A DNA stretch of 10,319 nucleotides from CAILKP01 sp038231815 (lineage in GTDB: Bacteria; Planctomycetota; Phycisphaerae; Phycisphaerales; UBA1924). The notes below the pieces were generated by a model. The model saw only the letters and a program-made list of their open reading frames with translations. It did not search any database and was not told where the DNA came from. The translations under genes and the position numbers were made by a program. Each line of letters begins with the position of its first letter. The stretch's first letter is position 1. Location: NCBI GenBank assembly GCA_038231815.1, contig JBBRKQ010000136.1, positions 1 to 10,319 on the forward strand. Reading direction: 5' to 3'. This document shows positions 6,916 through 10,319 of this stretch, one piece after another.

Positions 6916-7680
6916 TTACTTGCCATTGTCCTTGTGGTCGTGGTGATCGTGTTCCTCCTTGTGGTCCGCGTCGGACTTGGCGGTCTTGCCTTTGCGGGCC
7001 TCATCGACGATCGCGATGAACTTCGCGGGGTCCTTGTCCACGTCCTTCTTGCAGTCCCTGCAGCACAAGCGCACGAGCCGCCCAGCGACTACGAGATCCA
7101 CGGGCTTGCCCATGTCACCGCCGAACTCCTCCTTGCTCACCGGGCAGGTCTTGAGCGCATAGTCCTTGCCCTGTTGCTCGATCACCGCCTTATCGAGCGC
7201 CGCGAGGTACTTCACCGCGTCCTTGATAAAGTCGGCCTTTTCGCTCTCGGCCCCCAGCCGGATCAGGCGGTTGCCATAAACGAATTCGAAGGGTTTCTCG
7301 GGCAGGTCTTTCCCCGTCACGACGGAGGTCTTGAGCGGATAGAGCGCGGTCTGGTCCTGGATGATCTTCTCGTCGATCTTGGCGAGACTCGCCGCCTGGT
7401 CCTTCTCGAACTTGGGCGGGCACGCGGGGCAGCAGAAGCGGACCTCGCGTCCGTCGTAGAGCTTCGCTACAGGATCGCCCATACTGCCCAGTTTCTTGCC
7501 CGTGATCGGGCAGGTGTCGAGCGGATAGGGGTCGCCAATGCGCTTTGCGGGTTCGGCGGTCTTGGTTGCAGGACCAGAGGGAGCGGTCTGCTTTTCCGGC
7601 TGCGCGGAGGCGGAGCCGATGATGAGCAGAGACAGTGCGGTGCATACCGCGGGACAAAAGATGCGTCGATTTATGTTCAT
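6916..7680 (-). CDS. Periplasmic protein with three YHS-like metal-binding repeats
   Basis: This secreted protein of 254 residues has a signal peptide (1-26) ending in the ASA|Q cleavage pattern. Three related repeats follow: about 51-107, 113-167 and 174-228. Repeats 1 and 3 have the cysteine pattern TCPITGKKLG...VRFCCPAC (Cys57, Cys83, Cys84, Cys87) and TCPVSKEEFG...VRLCCRDC (Cys179, Cys206, Cys207, Cys210). The middle copy keeps the framework (KTSVVTGKDL, NRLIRLG) but has lost every cysteine. The tail is His/Asp/Lys-rich (HKEEHDHHDHKDNGK), another potential metal site. The ATG at 7680 is chosen because GGGAGGAG (7689-7696) lies 8 nt upstream and the signal peptide starts there; the frame is open to 7743 but has no other support. 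It lies 63 nt before the HMBD lipoprotein gene. Metal binding or sensing in the periplasm is inferred; no enzyme motif is seen. Confidence 0.88.
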   Translation of the reverse strand: MNINRRIFCPAVCTALSLLIIGSASAQPEKQTAPSGPATKTAEPAKRIGDPYPLDTCPITGKKLGSMGDPVAKLYDGREVRFCCPACPPKFEKDQAASLAKIDEKIIQDQTALYPLKTSVVTGKDLPEKPFEFVYGNRLIRLGAESEKADFIKDAVKYLAALDKAVIEQQGKDYALKTCPVSKEEFGGDMGKPVDLVVAGRLVRLCCRDCKKDVDKDPAKFIAIVDEARKGKTAKSDADHKEEHDHHDHKDNGK

Positions 7681-7693
7681 GGCGAAGACTCCT

Positions 7694-7710
7694 CCCGGCG
7701 CAGGGCCGGG
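7694..7710 (-). promoter_or_regulatory. Leader hairpin overlapping the ribosome-binding site of the YHS-repeat gene
   Basis: CCCGGC and GCCGGG form perfect 6-bp arms around a 5-nt loop (7700-7704). In the mRNA the 3' arm runs straight into the Shine-Dalgarno GGGAGGAG (7689-7696), sharing its three leading G residues. A stem here could limit ribosome access, but it is short and GC-rich repeats occur by chance in such DNA. Confidence 0.35.
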
Positions 7711-7858
7711 AATTTGGACAAAGGGGACGCGAGTGAAGTGCACAGACTTGCGAGCCGAAAGCGCGAGCTACATGCTCGGGAACGGCACAATCATGGATGA
7801 TGTGGAGGGAATGATGCCACGATGGCAAAGTCGAAACAGTGCCGGGCGCAGCGACCTG

Positions 7859-8266
7859 CTACACAATAAGCGCGCAATGCAGGAGCAGCAGTGAGGTTGG
7901 AGGTCTGTTGACCGCAGGATTTGCATGCTGCAAAGTGGAAGCAACAGCGGTGGGAGTCCAGATGTTCTGCGCTGCCCACTGGATCACTGCTGGAAAAAAC
8001 GACTCAACCGACTTGAGCGTCGATGCGGATTTTTTAAGCGATGCGGTGAGCTGCGGGCACTCGCATCCTGAGTGCTTGCGGTGGTCGTGCCTAGGGCACC
8101 CCCCGTCATGGCCCGTCGAGGGGTCGTGATCGTCAGAGTCCTGAAAGTGCTCAGCGCTGTTCTGATCGTGGTCCTCTGCGAGTCCGGCATAACAAAAACA
8201 AACGGGTGACCATACCGCGATGGGCAATGCCAAGAGGTAGCGGAATGTGACGGATCGCTCGAGCAT
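7859..8266 (-). CDS. Secreted His/Cys-rich small protein, family not recognised
   Basis: This is a 135-residue frame from the ATG at 8266. The N-terminus has an uncleaved-signal-like or signal-peptide pattern (FRYLLALPIAVW, possible cleavage after AGLA at 30). Directly behind it is a dense His/Asp stretch (about 31-66, with 8 His) followed by Cys57, Cys68 and Cys70 (GCECPQ). The second half is less distinctive and ends LLLLHCALIV. A longer start at 8320 (18 more residues) is possible; neither start has a strong Shine-Dalgarno. The base composition is clearly less GC-rich than in the neighbouring metal genes. It lies 178 nt upstream of the YHS-repeat gene in the same direction, so it may be the first gene of the periplasmic metal operon. 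A metal-binding role is inferred from composition and position. A spurious frame cannot be excluded. Confidence 0.5.
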   Translation of the reverse strand: MLERSVTFRYLLALPIAVWSPVCFCYAGLAEDHDQNSAEHFQDSDDHDPSTGHDGGCPRHDHRKHSGCECPQLTASLKKSASTLKSVESFFPAVIQWAAQNIWTPTAVASTLQHANPAVNRPPTSLLLLHCALIV

Positions 8267-8472
8267 TCGCAGTAGTCGCCTCGACCCAGATACTACGCCC
8301 GATGCCCGCCACAAGTTCATAGTTCAAATCCCCGCCATCAGGACGCCGAAAAGCAATCAAAAAGATGCGTTCCCGCTGGCGCGATTGAACCGGCGTCGCG
8401 ATGCACAAGTGCCTGAACCACAACGAGAAAGCCCTTCAACGTGCTCGCCAAAGGACTTGATCTCGCGAAAAA

Positions 8473-8546
8473 TCAGGGTGACAGGATTCGAACCTGCGGC
8501 CTTCTGGACCCAAACCAGACGCTCTACCAAGCTGAGCTACACCCTG
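8473..8546 (-). tRNA. tRNA-Pro (anticodon UGG)
   Basis: A complete 74-nt cloverleaf can be drawn. The acceptor arms are CAGGGTG/CACCCTG. The D arm is GCTC...GAGC. The anticodon stem is TCTGG/CCAGA with loop TTTGGGT, giving anticodon TGG. The variable loop has 5 nt, and the T arm GCAGG/CCTGT has loop TTCGAAT. The discriminator base is A. CCA is not encoded; a T-run follows the 3' end directly. Its 3' end faces the metal-resistance cluster. Confidence 0.95.
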
Positions 8547-8591
8547 CGGGGAATTTTCTGACCGGGTAGTTTAGCAGCCCAGAACCGCCCG

Positions 8592-8637
8592 GGCCGGACC
8601 CGGGTCAAACCCGTTCCGGCCGCGAGATTTGACCCGG
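8592..8637. repeat. Overlapping, mutually exclusive inverted repeats upstream of tRNA-Pro
   Basis: Structure A: GGCCGGA (8592-8598) pairs with TCCGGCC (8615-8621), enclosing an inner CGGGT/ACCCG stem (8601-8605 and 8609-8613) with a 3-nt loop. Structure B: CCGGGTCAAA (8600-8609) pairs perfectly over 10 bp with TTTGACCCGG (8628-8637). Both use 8601-8609, so only one can form at a time. The stretch lies between the terminator of the GspK-like gene and the 5' end of the tRNA gene, so on the minus strand it would be in or near the tRNA promoter region. Its function is unknown. Confidence 0.6.
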
Positions 8638-8677
8638 ACTCGCCGCGGCTTGCCGCCATCAACCAATACCCAAGAAA

Positions 8678-8705
8678 ACGGGGCGGGCGGTAAGGCCCGC
8701 CCCGT
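8678..8705 (-). terminator. Rho-independent terminator of the GspK-like gene
   Basis: ACGGGGCGGGC and GCCCGCCCCGT form perfect 11-bp arms around a 6-nt loop. On the minus strand the stem is followed by TTTTCTT. It begins 42 nt after the TAA at 8748-8750. It separates this gene from the tRNA and the metal cluster. Confidence 0.88.
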
Positions 8706-8747
8706 GGTTCGGAGCGAAAAGAGCTTCAATTCAGGGTCCGCCTCGGG

Positions 8748-10319
8748 TTACTCCGCGACAGACTTCGCATCAAACGGCACTTCCTGCAGCGACAGAACCT
8801 TGGGTTTGTCGCCGGGGCGGACGACGTTGGAGCGGTCCAGAATCATCACAAACCGGCGGCGGAGTGTGGGTGACATGGGCTTAGCGAGTGCTGGCACACC
8901 AAAGCCTGCCGTGGTGCCGGGACTTGGGGTGGCCGGGTCAGATACGAAGAAGCTCGTCAGGCCGGCAACATCATCCCGCGTGTAGCCCTCAACGGTAAAC
9001 CACACGCAGAAGGTGTCGGACCGCAGGGTGGTTGTCTCGGCCAGAGCGCCCAGAATCGCGAGGCGAGACTCGTAGTTTGCTGGTGACTTTGGAGGCAGAA
9101 GTTGGGCGATCTCCGTTGGTACCGGAATGTCAAAGAGCAACGGGGGCAACGGAGGGGTCGGGGACGTCGGGGTTCGCAGGTCGCCGCTGAGCGGATCGCG
9201 GAACTGCAGCGAATCGTGGAACAAGTCACGCTCGGGTGAGACCGGCAGGTACGGGTTGGGATCGCGCTCATCGGCATCGCGAATGACCTGAGTCAGCAGA
9301 CCGCTGTGACGCAGGGCGCGTTCCTGGCGGGCGTACCGATCGATACCGGCGCTGCGGAGGGCGACACGATCAAGCTGCACCGTACTGCTGAGGGTGAGAT
9401 TGCGCTGGGCGATGTTCGCGGCAAAGTCTCGCGAGTTCGCCAGCAGCGGCGGGGTGCTGGGCAGCGGCACCAACTGAGGATCAAGGAAGCCACGCTCGGA
9501 ACCTTCTGCCTTACTCATCGCCACCGGTGCCTGCTCGGCAAAGCGGGCGGCCATGAGTTCTCCGAATGACTGGAAGCCGCGGCCTTCACGCAAGGGCAGG
9601 ATGCCCGTGGCCAGGCGCCGGCCCTTGGCGTCATACAGACCGCCGAACTGGGACCGATCCACCGGTGCGAAGTTGGCATCACCAAAGTCGATGCGAACAG
9701 TGGCGTTGGTGAGGTCGTTGTCTCTGGCGGCATTGGCAAACCGCGGCAGCACGAACTGCGGAACCTTGTCACGGTACGAGAGAATTGTGGCGGCCACATC
9801 GTCGATACGCAGATCCTCGAAGACACTGTTGTCTCGATCAGTGTTCGTGCGTGTCGGCCTGTCGGTAAGCTGCGTCAGGAACCGTTCACGCATCTGGTTG
9901 CCGCCGGGGCCGCGGTTAGCCAGCAGCGGCGTGGTTCCGGCCCGCTGCGGATCAAACAGCAGGGTTTGTGCATCGCGGATTGCTGCATTGATGTCGGGTG
10001 CCTGAAAATCAACATTGCCCCAGCCAGCGGTGTTGCCCAGGGTTGTGCCCACGGCCTCGCGGGGCAGCGGCGGAGAAATCATGAGCGGGTCCGCCCGCAG
10101 CAGCGGCAGGACGCTCAGCACAGCCTTGGGCGCGGTATTGATGTTGACGCGGCCAATGAGCGGCTCGGCCACGCCACCTTCATTGGTGACGCGGAAACGA
10201 TTGAGAATGTTCAAAGCCAGCGGGATGCCGCTGCCGTGCTGGGCGGTGGGCCCATAACGAACAAGCTCAAAGCGGGTTGATCCTTCGATGTCACTTAAGG
10301 GCGTGGAGGTTGTCAGTGA
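8748..10319 (-). CDS. Large GspK-like / helix-hairpin-helix protein (5' end beyond window)
   Basis: The frame is open from the right edge to a TAA at 8748-8750, giving 523 visible C-terminal residues. The apparent start at 10214 is a TTG inside an open frame with no reason to begin there, so the gene is partial. Near the beginning of the visible part is GRVNINTAPKAVLSVLP, the NINTA helix-hairpin-helix-like motif seen in type II secretion minor pseudopilin GspK. It is followed by AATILSYRDK and GRGFQSFGELMAARF, which resemble the repeated HhH/GspK pattern of a helix with YR and then F-x-S-x-x-E-L. The final third (RSDTFCVWFTVEGY, then RRRFVMILDRSNVV) resembles C-terminal parts of long planctomycete secretion-like proteins as I recall them. 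No membrane helix is seen in the visible part. A role in secretion or pilus-like assembly is a moderate inference; the protein is not copper-related. Confidence 0.75.
   Translation of the reverse strand, partial: SLTTSTPLSDIEGSTRFELVRYGPTAQHGSGIPLALNILNRFRVTNEGGVAEPLIGRVNINTAPKAVLSVLPLLRADPLMISPPLPREAVGTTLGNTAGWGNVDFQAPDINAAIRDAQTLLFDPQRAGTTPLLANRGPGGNQMRERFLTQLTDRPTRTNTDRDNSVFEDLRIDDVAATILSYRDKVPQFVLPRFANAARDNDLTNATVRIDFGDANFAPVDRSQFGGLYDAKGRRLATGILPLREGRGFQSFGELMAARFAEQAPVAMSKAEGSERGFLDPQLVPLPSTPPLLANSRDFAANIAQRNLTLSSTVQLDRVALRSAGIDRYARQERALRHSGLLTQVIRDADERDPNPYLPVSPERDLFHDSLQFRDPLSGDLRTPTSPTPPLPPLLFDIPVPTEIAQLLPPKSPANYESRLAILGALAETTTLRSDTFCVWFTVEGYTRDDVAGLTSFFVSDPATPSPGTTAGFGVPALAKPMSPTLRRRFVMILDRSNVVRPGDKPKVLSLQEVPFDAKSVAE

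Noticed and set aside
8310..8336. Plus-strand GTTCAAATCCCCGCC resembling the T arm and 3' end of a tRNA, as a possible att remnant
   Set aside because: No T stem or acceptor partner is found, it does not match the tRNA-Pro 3' end (GCAGGTTCGAATCCTGTC), and it is in the opposite orientation.
8151..8423. Minus-strand 90-codon frame upstream of the His-rich protein
   Set aside because: It overlaps the His/Cys-rich frame, has no recognisable domain, signal or Shine-Dalgarno, and looks like a shadow.
8247..8561. Plus-strand frame ending in GFEPAAFWTQTRRSTKLSYT-like residues
   Set aside because: This is the well-known false translation of the antisense strand of a tRNA gene; it crosses tRNA-Pro at 8473-8546.
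1..10319. CRISPR arrays, insertion sequences, integrases or phage genes
   Set aside because: I saw no regularly spaced repeats, transposase or integrase frames, or terminal inverted repeats on either strand.

Overview
This is a GC-rich bacterial window. Every gene I can support is read leftward, on the minus strand. About 8.3 kb is a copper-resistance (copper/silver homeostasis) cluster. The right end holds a tRNA-Pro gene and the C-terminal part of a large secretion/pseudopilin-like protein. The best guess for the organism is a planctomycete, possibly of the Phycisphaerae. The reasons are the periplasmic YHS-like repeat protein and the GspK-like protein with an RVNINTAP motif and a long, otherwise unfamiliar C-terminal part. 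I recall both types from that phylum but cannot confirm it here.

Layout from right to left, in the direction of transcription: (1) 8748-10319, the 3' part of a large GspK-like gene that enters from beyond the right edge, followed by a strong hairpin terminator at 8678-8705. (2) An intergenic stretch with nested, mutually exclusive inverted repeats (8592-8637), then tRNA-Pro(UGG) at 8473-8546. (3) A lower-GC stretch holding a His/Cys-rich secreted small protein (7859-8266). (4) A periplasmic protein with three YHS-like repeats (6916-7680). (5) A lipoprotein with a heavy-metal-binding domain (6469-6852), a TolC/CusC-type outer-membrane lipoprotein (5027-6472) and a Tat-exported two-domain multicopper oxidase (3520-5025). 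These last three are tightly packed, with an ATGA overlap and then a 1-nt gap. (6) A 117-nt gap with a perfect palindrome of CsoR-operator type (3425-3440). (7) The cytoplasmic copper module: copZ chaperone with a Cys-rich tail, csoR repressor, a 62-residue CxCxCH membrane microprotein, and the P1B-type Cu(I) ATPase copA, which is cut off by the left edge.

How the genes plausibly work together: CsoR senses cytosolic Cu(I) and releases the operator in front of copZ-csoR-microprotein-copA. CopZ hands Cu(I) to CopA, which pumps it to the periplasm. There the multicopper oxidase can oxidise Cu(I) to Cu(II), while the HMBD lipoprotein, the YHS-repeat protein and the His-rich protein can bind metal. 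The outer-membrane channel offers a way out of the cell. No RND pump (CusA) or membrane-fusion protein (CusB) lies in the window, so what feeds the channel is open. The cluster starts directly at the 3' side of a tRNA gene, a typical position for an acquired island, but no integrase or repeat of the tRNA end is visible here.
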